64,000 nt of DNA from Marinicella sediminis (GTDB lineage: Bacteria > Pseudomonadota > Gammaproteobacteria > Xanthomonadales > Marinicellaceae). Position 1 is the first letter of the stretch. Each line of letters starts with the position of its first letter. Location: NCBI RefSeq assembly GCF_002000055.1, contig NZ_MVBD01000006.1, positions 1 through 64,000 on the forward strand, given 5' to 3'. Both the position numbers and the translations under genes were made by a program. Positions 25,990 through 35,469 of the stretch are shown in pieces. Below the pieces are notes generated by a model that did not search any database, was not told where the DNA came from, and worked only from the letters and a program-made list of their open reading frames with translations.

Positions 25990-27324
25990 ATGTCAAACAT
26001 GACACCCAGAGAAATTGTTGAAGAACTGGATAAACACATCATTGGCCAACACAATGCCAAGCGATCCGTAGCCATCGCGCTGCGTAACCGCTGGCGACGC
26101 ATGCAACTGGATGACGCAATGGCCAAGGAAATCACACCGAAAAACATCCTGATGATTGGCCCCACAGGTGTGGGTAAAACCGAAATTGCCAGGCGCCTGG
26201 CGATCCTTGCCGATGCACCATTCATCAAAGTAGAAGCCACCAAATTCACTGAAGTGGGCTACGTTGGTAAAGACGTTGAATCGATCATCCGTGACCTGGT
26301 TGAATCATCCATGAAGCGGACCCGTGAAGCCGCCATGTTGCAGGTCAATAAAAAGGCCGAAGATGCCGCTGAACAACGCATCCTGGATCACTTGATTCCC
26401 AAGCGCCAGTCTCCCATACCCAATGAAACCGTGGATGACTCGGACAGTACCACCCGGGCTAAATTCCTGACCCGTTTGCGTGAAGGCAAGCTGGATGACA
26501 AAGAAATTGAAATCCAGGTCAACCTCAACATGGGCGTTGACATCATGGGCCCTCCAGGAATGGAAGAAATGACCGATCAGCTGCAAAGCATGTTTGAAAA
26601 CCTGGGTAAAAAGAAACAACAAACCAAGAAACTGACCATTAAGCAGGCCCGGCCGATCCTCACAGAGCAAGAGGCTCAGAAACTGATCAATGACGATGAA
26701 ATTCGACAGCAGGCATTGAGCCAGGCAGAACAAAATGGCATCGTCTTCATCGACGAAATCGATAAAGTGGCCATCAGTGGCGGCATGGGTGGCGGTTCAG
26801 GCCAGGTGTCTCGTGAGGGAGTCCAGCGTGATTTACTGCCCATGATCGAAGGCTCTGTGGTCAACACCAAGTACGGACCGATCAAAACCGATCACATCCT
26901 GTTCATTGCCTCTGGTGCTTTCCATCTGAGCAAACCATCAGATCTGATTCCTGAGCTGCAAGGTCGTTTGCCCATCCGCGTTGAATTACGGGCGCTGACC
27001 AGTGATGATTTTGAGCGCATTCTCACCGAACCGGAACACGCCCTGACAGAACAATACAAGGCATTGATTGGTACCGAGAACGTGACCTTGACATTTACCC
27101 CGGATGGCATCAAGCGAATTGCTGAGATTTCCTGGTCAGTCAATGAAAAAACCGAAAACATCGGTGCCAGGAGGTTGCATACGGTGCTGGAGAAAATCCT
27201 TGATGAGGTGGCCTTCGAGGCTGCTGATAAATCGGGGCATGAATACATCATTGATGCAGAACACGTTAATCAATCAGTCGGCGAACTGTCTGAAGACGAA
27301 GATTTGAGTCGTTACATTCTGTAG
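25990..27324 (+). CDS. hslU: HslU ATPase subunit of the HslVU protease
   Basis: An AAA+ unfoldase feeding substrates to HslV. Walker A is GPTGVGKT (57-64) and Walker B IVFIDEID near residue 250; the I-domain lies between them (about 110-240). [19 protein letters not shown] and the sensor-2 [10 protein letters not shown] region are as in the family. The C-terminus, DLSRYIL, is the tail that inserts into HslV. 444 residues is typical. It is co-transcribed with hslV. Confidence 0.96.
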   Translation: MSNMTPREIVEELDKHIIGQHNAKRSVAIALRNRWRRMQLDDAMAKEITPKNILMIGPTGVGKTEIARRLAILADAPFIKVEATKFTEVGYVGKDVESIIRDLVESSMKRTREAAMLQVNKKAEDAAEQRILDHLIPKRQSPIPNETVDDSDSTTRAKFLTRLREGKLDDKEIEIQVNLNMGVDIMGPPGMEEMTDQLQSMFENLGKKKQQTKKLTIKQARPILTEQEAQKLINDDEIRQQALSQAEQNGIVFIDEIDKVAISGGMGGGSGQVSREGVQRDLLPMIEGSVVNTKYGPIKTDHILFIASGAFHLSKPSDLIPELQGRLPIRVELRALTSDDFERILTEPEHALTEQYKALIGTENVTLTFTPDGIKRIAEISWSVNEKTENIGARRLHTVLEKILDEVAFEAADKSGHEYIIDAEHVNQSVGELSEDEDLSRYIL

Positions 27325-27397
27325 TGTTTTCTTGTTAAATCCATCCAATCAAGTGATAATACGCGACTCATTACCATTAATTTAGAAGAGGAAAACA

Positions 27398-28225
27398 ATG
27401 AAGACACGTATACACGTATTATGGATTATGCTGGTTGCTGTGATTGGCCTGAGTGGTTGCGGAGGCGACGACAATTCAGCAGCAGGTGAAATTGCGCAAA
27501 TGGATACCGACACCCCTGATGGCGCATTCATGGCCTCCATCGCTGCCATGAAGTCCAATGACTTGAAATCTTTGATCAAAAACTCACTGAGTGATGAACA
27601 ATACAATGAGCTGGTGACGGAGTTTGAAAACAACAAAACCGGTAATTTTTCTGAGGCTGACAAAGCCCAGTTTGCCTCAGCGATTTCCATGCTGACCTCT
27701 GATGGCGCAGAAGAAAACCTGTATCAAATGGTTGAACCACAACTGGAGCAGGCACGAGCCATGTTGCCCATGATGTTGATGATGGGTAAAGACCAGGTAC
27801 TGCAAGGATTGAAAACCAACCCAATGCTGCCCGAATCACAACGTGATTCTGCCGTGGCAGTGGTTGGCGCAGCCATGGATTGGGCCGGTGAAAATGACAT
27901 CCTCAGCGAAGACAAAACCAAAGCCGCCATTGCGGCCCTGGTCAACACCGCTAAAGAGCTGGACATGAATTCTCTGGATGACGTGCAAAACATGAGTTTT
28001 GATCAGGCCCTGGAAAAAGGTTCCATCGCCTTTGGCGGCGTGAAAAGCATCCTCGGTGCTTACGGTATCTCCATGGATGACATGCTCAGTTCGGTTGAAA
28101 TCAGCGATCTGGAAGTCAATGGTGACCAGGCCAACATGAATGTTTCGTTTGAGTTGTTTGGTGAAACCGTCACACAACCCATGAACATGGTTAAAAAAGA
28201 TGGTGTTTGGGTTGGTGACCAGTAA
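27398..28225 (+). CDS. Predicted lipoprotein of unknown function
   Basis: 275 residues with a lipobox (IGLSGC, lipidated Cys21) followed by GGDDNS. The rest is helical and acidic with many Met residues (ARAMLPMMLMMGKDQVL) and ends in a short beta segment (MNVSFELFGETVTQPMNMVK) that recalls small DUF-type domains tracking mutational or stress loads, but I do not recognise the family. A strong AGAGGAAA ribosome-binding site precedes it. It stands alone between hslU and a terminator. Confidence 0.78.
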   Translation: MKTRIHVLWIMLVAVIGLSGCGGDDNSAAGEIAQMDTDTPDGAFMASIAAMKSNDLKSLIKNSLSDEQYNELVTEFENNKTGNFSEADKAQFASAISMLTSDGAEENLYQMVEPQLEQARAMLPMMLMMGKDQVLQGLKTNPMLPESQRDSAVAVVGAAMDWAGENDILSEDKTKAAIAALVNTAKELDMNSLDDVQNMSFDQALEKGSIAFGGVKSILGAYGISMDDMLSSVEISDLEVNGDQANMNVSFELFGETVTQPMNMVKKDGVWVGDQ

Positions 28226-28249
28226 TCCAAACCATTTTTTGAAGAACAG

Positions 28250-28275
28250 AAAGGGTCGTCAAGCGGCCCTTTTTC
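28250..28275 (+). terminator. Rho-independent terminator
   Basis: AAAGGGTCG and CGGCCCTTT form a 9-bp stem with one T-G pair, followed by TTTT. It follows the lipoprotein gene and immediately precedes plsB. Confidence 0.75.
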
Positions 28276-28288
28276 AACTGGGGGTCTG

Positions 28289-30700
28289 ATGTCTATACTG
28301 AGCAAATTACTTTATCTTCGGGTCAAAGTAGAATACAGCCCCACCAAAATCAAATCGCTGGGTATTGATCCGGACATCCCTTTCATCTATGTTTTGTCCA
28401 GTGAATCAACAGTTTCACGCAGCATCCTTTGGGAAGAGATCAATCGCGGCAACCTGCCCAAACCATTCCGGCTGGACGCCGAATTTAACCTCAGCAAAAG
28501 CATCCTGGCAGCAGAACAGGCCGTGGGTTTCTGGAACCGCAAAAAGGACTACAAAGATTTTGACCAACAACTGGAACAGATCATTTCTCAGGTCAGGGAA
28601 GATGGTCAAAAACAGGTTCAACTGATCCCCATTTCTGTGTTCCTTGGCCGGGCTCCGGATCGTGATCATGGTATACTCAAAGTCATTTTTTCAGAAAAAT
28701 GGGGCATCACCGGACGCTTCCGAAAATTCATATCCATTCTGGTCCATGGTAAACACACCCTGGCCCGGCTGAGTCAGCCCATCCTGGTAAACCAATCACT
28801 TGATAACAACGACACCCCTGACCGACTGGCCCATAAACTGGCCAGGGTCATCAGGTTACACAACAACCGGGTAAAAACATCGGTGGTAGGCCGTGACTTG
28901 TCTCATCGCAGAACCATCGCCAAGAACATCATTAAGCGACCCATCGTGCAACAGGAAATCAACAACTACGCTGAACGCCGTAAAATACCTGTTGAAAAAG
29001 CCCAAAAAGAAGCGCAGAAAATCATCCGTGAAATCGCTGCTGACTACTCTTATTCTGCGATCAAATTCATGAGTGGTATTTTCCGCTGGTTCTGGACCAA
29101 GGTTTATGACGGGGTGAAACTCAATCACTTTGATCAGCTGAGACACCTGACCACCGAAAAAGAAATCATTTACACCCCCTGCCACCGCAGCCACATTGAT
29201 TACCTGATCCTGTCATACTCACTGTATGAAAGGGGTATTGTGCCGCCACACATTGCAGCCGGGATCAACCTGAATCTGCCCATCGTTGGCCGTATCCTCC
29301 GTGGCTCCGGAGCATTCTTTCTCCGCCGGTCATTCAATTCGGTGTTGTATTCCACCATCTTTTCTGAATACCTCAGCTCGCTGATTGCCCACGGTGTATC
29401 GATCGAATACTTCATTGAAGGCACCCGCTCCCGAACCGGACGCCTGCTGCACCCCAAAGCCGGTATGCTGGCCATGACGGTGCGCTCATACCTCAATGAA
29501 CGCAGCAAACCATTGGTTTTTGTCCCTTCTTCATTGAACTATGAAAAACTGATGGAAGGTGCATCATACAAAAACGAACTGGGCGGAAAAGGCAAGAAAA
29601 AAGAGTCCATTGGAGGCCTGTTCAAAACCCTGAAGCTCCTCAAAGAAGATTATGGTCGCCTGACTGTGAATTTTTCTGAGCCGATTGAACTCGACGCCAT
29701 CCTCGATCAGCACAAACCTGATTGGCGTGACCTGAAACTGGACGTCAAAGAAAAACCCCAATGGTTTAAAAATGTGGTTTCAGATGCCGGTACCCGCATC
29801 CTGACCCACATCAATGAAGCCTCGCACGTCAATCCCATCAATTTGCTGGCAGTGACGTTGCTGGCCACACCCAACCGTTCGGCCACCGAAGAAAACCTCA
29901 AAGAACAACTGGAGCTGTACCGCCTGATCCTGTTGAAACTGCCATATTCCGAACGCACCACTGTGACCAGCCTGTCGGTTGAAGAAATCATTGAGAAGGG
30001 TATTTTTCTGGGCTTCATCCAACGCGTAGAACATTCCCTGGGTGATGTCATTCAGGTCAGGGAAGAAATGGGCGTGCTGATGACTTATTACCGTAACAAC
30101 GTATTGCATCTGTTTGCTGCCAGTTCCTTCATTGCCATGTTTTTCGTTAACAACCTCAAACACCCACGCCGGGAGGTGTTGCGCATGATGGCCATCATTT
30201 ATCCATTCATTAAAAATGAACTGTTCCTCAAATGGAGCCGCGAAGAATTTGTTGACTATGGTCGTCAAACATTGAAATTACTCAAGGAACTGGATTTGCT
30301 GGTCTCCGCCGGACGCAATCTGGAGCGGCACAAAGGGGGGTCATTACAAGCTGCAAAACTCAGGGTATTGGCCAATGCACTGATGCAAACCTATGAGCGC
30401 TTTTTCATAGTCATCGCTCTGTTGAAAAGCCGCGGATCCGGCAGCCTCACCAGCAATGAATTGGAATCGCTGTGTCATCAGGTGGCCAGCCAGCTGTCAT
30501 TGTTGTATGAATTCAATTCACCTGACTTTTTTGATAAAAACCTGTTCAGACAATTCATCAGTGTACTGAAAGAAGAGCAGATCATCAAAACCGATCTGGC
30601 CGGAAAGATCATCCTCTCAGACAACTTAGAACCCATGTATATGGGGGCCAAAACCATCTTATCGCGCCGCATCAGGCACAGCATCCTTTACCTGTTGTAG
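28289..30700 (+). CDS. plsB: Glycerol-3-phosphate 1-O-acyltransferase PlsB
   Basis: Catalyses the first acylation of glycerol 3-phosphate in phospholipid synthesis at the inner membrane. The acyltransferase HX4D motif is HRSHID (299-304), followed by GAFFLRRSF, the FIEGTRSRTGR block near 375-385 and the FVPSSLNYEKL block. At 803 residues it is the normal length for the large proteobacterial enzyme. The start ATG lies close to the upstream terminator, so a promoter may overlap that terminator. The gene ends 3 bp from the convergent DUF1569 gene. Confidence 0.95.
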   Translation: MSILSKLLYLRVKVEYSPTKIKSLGIDPDIPFIYVLSSESTVSRSILWEEINRGNLPKPFRLDAEFNLSKSILAAEQAVGFWNRKKDYKDFDQQLEQIISQVREDGQKQVQLIPISVFLGRAPDRDHGILKVIFSEKWGITGRFRKFISILVHGKHTLARLSQPILVNQSLDNNDTPDRLAHKLARVIRLHNNRVKTSVVGRDLSHRRTIAKNIIKRPIVQQEINNYAERRKIPVEKAQKEAQKIIREIAADYSYSAIKFMSGIFRWFWTKVYDGVKLNHFDQLRHLTTEKEIIYTPCHRSHIDYLILSYSLYERGIVPPHIAAGINLNLPIVGRILRGSGAFFLRRSFNSVLYSTIFSEYLSSLIAHGVSIEYFIEGTRSRTGRLLHPKAGMLAMTVRSYLNERSKPLVFVPSSLNYEKLMEGASYKNELGGKGKKKESIGGLFKTLKLLKEDYGRLTVNFSEPIELDAILDQHKPDWRDLKLDVKEKPQWFKNVVSDAGTRILTHINEASHVNPINLLAVTLLATPNRSATEENLKEQLELYRLILLKLPYSERTTVTSLSVEEIIEKGIFLGFIQRVEHSLGDVIQVREEMGVLMTYYRNNVLHLFAASSFIAMFFVNNLKHPRREVLRMMAIIYPFIKNELFLKWSREEFVDYGRQTLKLLKELDLLVSAGRNLERHKGGSLQAAKLRVLANALMQTYERFFIVIALLKSRGSGSLTSNELESLCHQVASQLSLLYEFNSPDFFDKNLFRQFISVLKEEQIIKTDLAGKIILSDNLEPMYMGAKTILSRRIRHSILYLL

Positions 30701-30703
30701 TGA

Positions 30704-31237
30704 TCAGCCCACCGGCTGCATCGCTTCCAGGTGGTTGTAAATGTGCATCACATGCGCTTTCAGGTAATCATCGTGACTCAAATGACCGTAGGCAAAATGT
30801 GGCTGCAGAACGCCCTCAAAAACCGCAAACTGCTGCAATGCTGCATCCAATCGCTGATGGGCCGAAACGACATCGCCTGTGGCCAGTGCCGGTGCACCTG
30901 GAATGGCTTCTGTCAGGTTATGGGACATACTGGCACGAATGGAAAACACCCTGAATGCCAACTGACCAACGGTGTTTTTAAACCATGCTGACTGATGTTG
31001 TGGATAACCACTCATGGAAAATTCGATGCTTTGTGCCAGGTGATTGAGTACCTGAGAAAGGTTCCATTGCCCGTTCGGCTGTCTGCCACTGGCCATCAGT
31101 TCATCCAAGCTCAGCCGGGCATCTTCGATTGTCAGTCGGTCTGGATCACCCCCCTGGGTAAACCACCAACCACCTGTTACTGTGGCAGCAACACCACCAA
31201 TCAACACTGTTCTTTTCAGTAACTGTCTGCGATTCAT
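30704..31237 (-). CDS. Tat-exported DUF1569 protein
   Basis: 177 residues. The N-terminus NRRQLLKRTVLIGGVAATVT is a twin-arginine export signal. The mature part fits DUF1569, a DinB-like four-helix fold, with histidines in WNLSQVLNHLAQSIEFSM and near the C-terminus (KAHVMHIYNHLE) positioned to bind a metal. The substrate and reaction are unknown. It is transcribed away from the acyltransferase pair's start and towards plsB. Confidence 0.82.
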   Translation of the reverse strand: MNRRQLLKRTVLIGGVAATVTGGWWFTQGGDPDRLTIEDARLSLDELMASGRQPNGQWNLSQVLNHLAQSIEFSMSGYPQHQSAWFKNTVGQLAFRVFSIRASMSHNLTEAIPGAPALATGDVVSAHQRLDAALQQFAVFEGVLQPHFAYGHLSHDDYLKAHVMHIYNHLEAMQPVG

Positions 31238-31266
31238 TCATCATGCCTGTTTGACCTCAGGTAAGT

Positions 31267-32577
31267 TTACCATTTTCCCTGCATCCAGTTGAGCACTTCG
31301 CCAACCAGAAATCGCGTGTAATTGGCAGCGCCCTGATATCGGTTCAGGTGAGTGGTGTCACTGAACATAGAGGATTGAATCACTGGCAAGTCCTGGTGAT
31401 CCTGAATGGTGACACCGGTGGCTTGCTCTATGCGACTGATGGTTTCCTCCAGCCGGGCCCTGCCTTCAGCAGAATACTTGATCCAGTCGGTGTTGCGTGG
31501 CAACATCACCACTTCAACATGTTCGGAAAACGCCTGAAACTCCTGTACGATGCGGATAAAAGCCGCTACCAACTCTTCACTGAAATGCATGTCAATGATG
31601 TCTGCAGAGTGAATGCGGTTTAACCGATCATCATCGAGCCTGGCCGGGTCCATAATCAATTCATAGTATTCGTCAAACAATGCCAGGGTATCAGGGGCCC
31701 GTTCAGCCGCAATGGTCCCGCCGCCCTGCCACGGATAATACCAATCACTGCCGTCATAATCAGGATACTCTTTCTCAAACGCTTCATTCAGCAACGGGCC
31801 CAACTCCTGCAGCCTGTCCTGCCGCTTCTGGTCACGCTCCAAACTGGTGCGACTGCGTGGTTCCCGGAACGCCCCGCCAAAATAAAAAGTGGCCATCTCT
31901 GCAGATATGCTGTCACGCAGGTACTTGATATTGAATAAACGGACACCGCGGGTAGGATCGTCCAATAAGACATCAACCAACTCTGCATTGGAAGCCAACA
32001 TGGTGAGGAAAGAGTCTTCCAGCGCCCTGGCACCTTCGTGCCGGGTGATGGTGGTTTGAAAAGGATTGAATTCGATCACTGCCAGCTTTAAGCGCCGGTC
32101 ATGCTGTACAAAAACATCCCTGATTCGCCTGGCCAGATAATCCTGAAAAAACGGATTGAGCCCACCAAAGCCAAAATTAAATGACTTGATGTTGTTCACA
32201 CCCTCATCGCTCAGCCACTGGTCAAATTCACGGGGTGAGAATCCCGCGCCAACCATTGAAGAACCAAACACCATGACCAGATCCTGCGATTCAGCAACAA
32301 TTTGTGGCAATGCCTTTTGGGCCTGTATCACCCGACCCAGGATGGACTCACTGGAAGCGTCATTGGCCAGGGCAAATGCCCGCACCAATCCCAGGGCAAG
32401 GGCCATACCCAACAACAATACCAACAGGGTTTTGCCATAAATTGGCTGTCTCACTCCATCAGGCAAAGCACCATCTGCTGTAGATTCCAGGGCCTGTTGT
32501 GCAGCCACTGGATAAATGGGATGCTTGTTGTCAGGGTCAGAATTGGAAGTAGATGAAGGCATTGCTGGGTTCTCCAA
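31267..32577 (-). CDS. SGNH-like acyl-transfer partner of an MBOAT protein
   Basis: 436 residues. One N-terminal transmembrane helix (KTLLVLLLGMALALGLVRAF) precedes a periplasmic SGNH-type domain: block I FGSSMVG with Ser106, and block V SDTTHLN with Asp407 and His410. This matches the periplasmic half of systems in which an MBOAT protein passes acyl groups across the membrane (AlgI-AlgX/DltB-DltD logic). The gene overlaps the MBOAT gene by about 40 bp; a start five codons later (MPSSTSNSD) is also possible. The acceptor is unknown. Confidence 0.8.
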   Translation of the reverse strand: MENPAMPSSTSNSDPDNKHPIYPVAAQQALESTADGALPDGVRQPIYGKTLLVLLLGMALALGLVRAFALANDASSESILGRVIQAQKALPQIVAESQDLVMVFGSSMVGAGFSPREFDQWLSDEGVNNIKSFNFGFGGLNPFFQDYLARRIRDVFVQHDRRLKLAVIEFNPFQTTITRHEGARALEDSFLTMLASNAELVDVLLDDPTRGVRLFNIKYLRDSISAEMATFYFGGAFREPRSRTSLERDQKRQDRLQELGPLLNEAFEKEYPDYDGSDWYYPWQGGGTIAAERAPDTLALFDEYYELIMDPARLDDDRLNRIHSADIIDMHFSEELVAAFIRIVQEFQAFSEHVEVVMLPRNTDWIKYSAEGRARLEETISRIEQATGVTIQDHQDLPVIQSSMFSDTTHLNRYQGAANYTRFLVGEVLNWMQGKW

Positions 32578-33943
32578 TCAATAAACAAAAGGCTTGTATG
32601 AGGATCAACAAGGGCCAGAACAGCCACCATCTGGCCATCCATTGCTGGGTTTTGTTCAGCACCACGTAGTCAATCAAGTGCATGAACAACAAAGCCACTG
32701 CCGTGAGGGCAAAAATAAGCAGGGCTTTGGAACTGGCATCCGGCAAAGTACCTGCCAGCCCATGCATCTGACTGATGATGTCCCATGCATTATCCAGACC
32801 AGTGGCCCGGAACAGCACCCAACCAATCAGCACCAAATAAAAAGTCATCACCCATTTCACCAGGCGGTTGAAAAACTGTTGGCTTTGCGCAAAACCAGCA
32901 AATACCGCGCTGTTACCCAACTGGTGGGTGGCGATGATGATCAGGCCATGGAAAGCGCCCCAGGCCACAAAGGTCCAGGCCGCACCATGCCACAAGCCAC
33001 CCAAAAGCATGGTGATCATGACATTACGGATGCGGTTGAATTTACCACCGAGGGAAATATACAGATAGTCGCGCAACCAGGTCGACAGCGAGATGTGCCA
33101 GCGCTGCCAGAACTGCACGGGTGACAAAGCAAAATACGGCAAGCGGAAATTCAGCGGAATCTTAAAGCCAATGAGCATGGCTATCCCAATGGCCATGTCA
33201 CTGTATCCTGAAAAATCACCATAGATCTGGCCGGCAAAGGCCAGCACCCCGGTCCAGGTTTCCAGCAAACTCACAGCACCACCATCAAATGCCATGGCCG
33301 CAGGTGCTGCCAGCAAGTCAGCAATGGTTTTTTTGAACAGACCAATGGTGATCAGTAAAAATCCATTGCGCACCATGTCCCAAGTGGGTACGGGTAACTT
33401 GTGAAATTGCGGCAGGATGTGTCGGGCCCTGAGGATCGGGCCGGCCACCAGTTGAGGGAAAAACGCCAGGGCGGTGGTGAATTCAGCCAGGCCCTTTCTC
33501 GGTTTCATGTCTCCCCGGTACACATCGATGGTGTAACTCAGTGACTGAAATGTATAGAATGAAATGCCCACCGGGAGTACCCAGGACAGCGAACCCAGGT
33601 CAGCCTGATATCCCAAAGTGGCCAACAGGTCTGCGACCGACTGAATGGCAAAATCTGCGTATTTGAACAACGCCAGTATGCCCAGGTTCATTAACACAGA
33701 CAGGCTCAGGTACAGTTTCTTGCGCTTTTGATCACTGGTATTGCCAATGGCCTGAGCAAGGAAATAGTCTATGACCGCGGAGCCAACCAACAAGGGGATG
33801 AAGCGATAGTTCCAGGTGCCATAAAACACCAGAGACGAGACCAGAATAAAGTAAATCCGCGGTGTATGGCGCAAAAAGACAAAACCATAGAACAGCAGAA
33901 AGACCACCAAAAAGACAAAGAAAATGGGGGTGTTAAACAGCAT
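32537..33943 (-). CDS. MBOAT-family O-acyltransferase (AlgI/DltB-like)
   Basis: A 468-residue polytopic inner-membrane protein. Hallmarks are YFLAQAIG near the N-terminus, LPVGISFYTFQSLSYTIDVY, FFPQLVAGPILRARH, FSGYSDMAIGIAMLIG and the catalytic-histidine region LGGLWHGAAWTFVAWGAFHG. It would move acyl groups, often acetyl, to the periplasmic side. With the overlapping SGNH gene it forms a two-gene unit. No alginate or teichoic-acid genes are present, so the modified glycan or lipid cannot be named. Confidence 0.92.
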   Translation of the reverse strand: MLFNTPIFFVFLVVFLLFYGFVFLRHTPRIYFILVSSLVFYGTWNYRFIPLLVGSAVIDYFLAQAIGNTSDQKRKKLYLSLSVLMNLGILALFKYADFAIQSVADLLATLGYQADLGSLSWVLPVGISFYTFQSLSYTIDVYRGDMKPRKGLAEFTTALAFFPQLVAGPILRARHILPQFHKLPVPTWDMVRNGFLLITIGLFKKTIADLLAAPAAMAFDGGAVSLLETWTGVLAFAGQIYGDFSGYSDMAIGIAMLIGFKIPLNFRLPYFALSPVQFWQRWHISLSTWLRDYLYISLGGKFNRIRNVMITMLLGGLWHGAAWTFVAWGAFHGLIIIATHQLGNSAVFAGFAQSQQFFNRLVKWVMTFYLVLIGWVLFRATGLDNAWDIISQMHGLAGTLPDASSKALLIFALTAVALLFMHLIDYVVLNKTQQWMARWWLFWPLLILIQAFCLLIGEPSNAFIYFQF

Positions 33944-34025
33944 GAGTGATCCCGGGCTCCCGTAATTTTATGATTGTTCTATTTATTGTGAACGCACCAG
34001 AATCCAATTGGTTACACCCGGACAC

Positions 34026-34055
34026 AAAAAAACCCCGGACCAGCCGGGGTTTTTT
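34026..34055. terminator. Strong terminator between porin and MBOAT genes
   Basis: CCCCGG (34033-34038) and CCGGGG (34044-34049) around ACCAG, flanked by A7 on the left and T6 on the right. It is suitable for stopping leftward porin transcripts and is symmetric enough to act in both directions. Confidence 0.88.
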
Positions 34056-34074
34056 CATTCGTTGACCGTTGGAC

Positions 34075-35280
34075 TTATTTAAATTTCAGGATGAAATCCA
34101 ATTGCAGACGGTCATAATCAACCGGCGTGTCAGCTTCTTTGTTCAGCTCGTTGCTGAAGTAAGCCATGGCCAGTGAGGTGTTTTTGTACAATCCATAGCC
34201 GCCCCGAAGCAGGTGACCTTTGGAATCTGGCGCACCGGCACCGAAGTTTGAGTCGTTGAAAATACCAATCACGGCATCGGCATCAATGTCCATGTAAGTG
34301 TAGCTGAAGCTCCAGGAACCGGGCTTACTCACTTTACCAATGCTGGCTCCAAATGCATAACCACTTTCCAGGTCATCTGCTTCGGTATTTTCTACATAAC
34401 TACCAAACACCGAAAAGGGTTGATTGGCCACTTTGGTTTTGTATTCCAGTGAACCTTCGAAGATGTTGTAGTCGTTAATCAGGCGGCCACTGGCATCCAC
34501 TGAACTTTTACGTGGATTACCATCATACAGAGGCAAAGCGCCCTGCAGATTCTGATAATCATAGTAGCTGACACCGGCGATCAGGTCGCCGCTGCCCAAT
34601 TCCATGGTCTTGTTCAACTGACCACCAAACAACAGGATGTCATCATCACCACTGAATTCTTCCACTGCGTAGCCCACCAGATTACCTTTCCAACCATTGG
34701 CATCGAGTTGTAAAGCCAGTCCTTCCGGATTCACATCATTATCCCACAGCATCTGGTTCTTCCCGGCCTTGTAGGCAGGATTAGCCATTTTACCGCCGAT
34801 CAGGGTCAGGCTGTCGGTCAACTTGTAGTTAAAATAAGCTCGGTCCAGACCAAAATCTTTGGTGGTGAAGGAACCATCCAGGGTTTGGTTGGCGGAAGCC
34901 GGATTGTCAACACCAGTGGCCAGGCGGAAATTCACATCCAGGCGGTCATTGACCTGTGCTTTGGCAGCAAGTCTCAAACGGGCACGGTGACGGTTACGGG
35001 TTTCTTTTCCGCGCTGGTCGATGTACTCTTCACGGTATCTGAAATCACCTGAAAAAGTGATGCGGTCGGCCCAATTGTCACTTTTTTCAGTTTTGGTTTC
35101 AGCGACTTTTTGAACTTCAACCTCAGTTGCATTGGATTTGGCTTCCAGTTTTTCAATTTTTTGAGTAAGCATCTTCAGCTGTTCTTTCAACAGGGCGATT
35201 TCGTCCTGTGTTGAGTCAGCCCAGGCCGCAGAGCCCAAAGACAGTAACATGGAAGTTACCAGAACTTTCTTTTTCATGAC
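34075..35280 (-). CDS. Putative outer-membrane porin with N-terminal coiled coil, Pho-regulated
   Basis: About 401 residues. The signal peptide KKKVLVTSMLLSLGSAAWA is followed by a coiled coil (ALLKEQLKMLTQKIEKLEAK) and a beta-barrel starting near WADRITFSGDFRYREEYID and ending in the outer-membrane signature LQLDFILKFK. It resembles the family called putative porin. I start at the ATG giving MKKKVL; a slightly earlier ATG gives MDTVMKKK. A near-consensus Pho box upstream points to induction under phosphate starvation, so it may admit phosphate or phosphate esters, by analogy with PhoE/OprP; specificity is inferred. Confidence 0.85.
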   Translation of the reverse strand, partial: VMKKKVLVTSMLLSLGSAAWADSTQDEIALLKEQLKMLTQKIEKLEAKSNATEVEVQKVAETKTEKSDNWADRITFSGDFRYREEYIDQRGKETRNRHRARLRLAAKAQVNDRLDVNFRLATGVDNPASANQTLDGSFTTKDFGLDRAYFNYKLTDSLTLIGGKMANPAYKAGKNQMLWDNDVNPEGLALQLDANGWKGNLVGYAVEEFSGDDDILLFGGQLNKTMELGSGDLIAGVSYYDYQNLQGALPLYDGNPRKSSVDASGRLINDYNIFEGSLEYKTKVANQPFSVFGSYVENTEADDLESGYAFGASIGKVSKPGSWSFSYTYMDIDADAVIGIFNDSNFGAGAPDSKGHLLRGGYGLYKNTSLAMAYFSNELNKEADTPVDYDRLQLDFILKFK

Positions 35281-35326
35281 AGTATCCACTAATGATTATA
35301 AAAAAATGTGAATGTTAGATGACAAA

Positions 35327-35345
35327 TGTGACAAATTGATGACAT
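35327..35345 (-). promoter_or_regulatory. Pho box upstream of the porin gene
   Basis: On the minus strand it reads ATGTCATCAATTTGTCACA: two TGTCA half-sites 11 bp apart, close to the E. coli consensus CTGTCATAAATCTGTCACA. A third TGTCA lies 9 bp further on. The distance to the porin start suits a PhoB-activated promoter. Confidence 0.75.
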
Positions 35346-35380
35346 TTGTTTCAATTTGATCTCGGTTGTGTGACAAGGGC

Positions 35381-35406
35381 GGTGAAATAATTAATTTTAT
35401 TTCACC
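35381..35406. promoter_or_regulatory. Perfect 26-bp palindrome between porin and phoR
   Basis: GGTGAAATAA and TTATTTCACC, 10-bp arms around TTAATT. Lacking a GC-rich stem it is a poor terminator and looks more like an operator. A second imperfect dyad follows at once: CTCAGGTGAC (35406-35415) and GTCACTTGAG (35434-35443). The binding factor is unknown. Confidence 0.55.
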
Positions 35407-35469
35407 TCAGGTGACACATTACGCTATCATGGCGTCACTTGAGTGTCAGGGCGTTGAAGCAATCATTTC

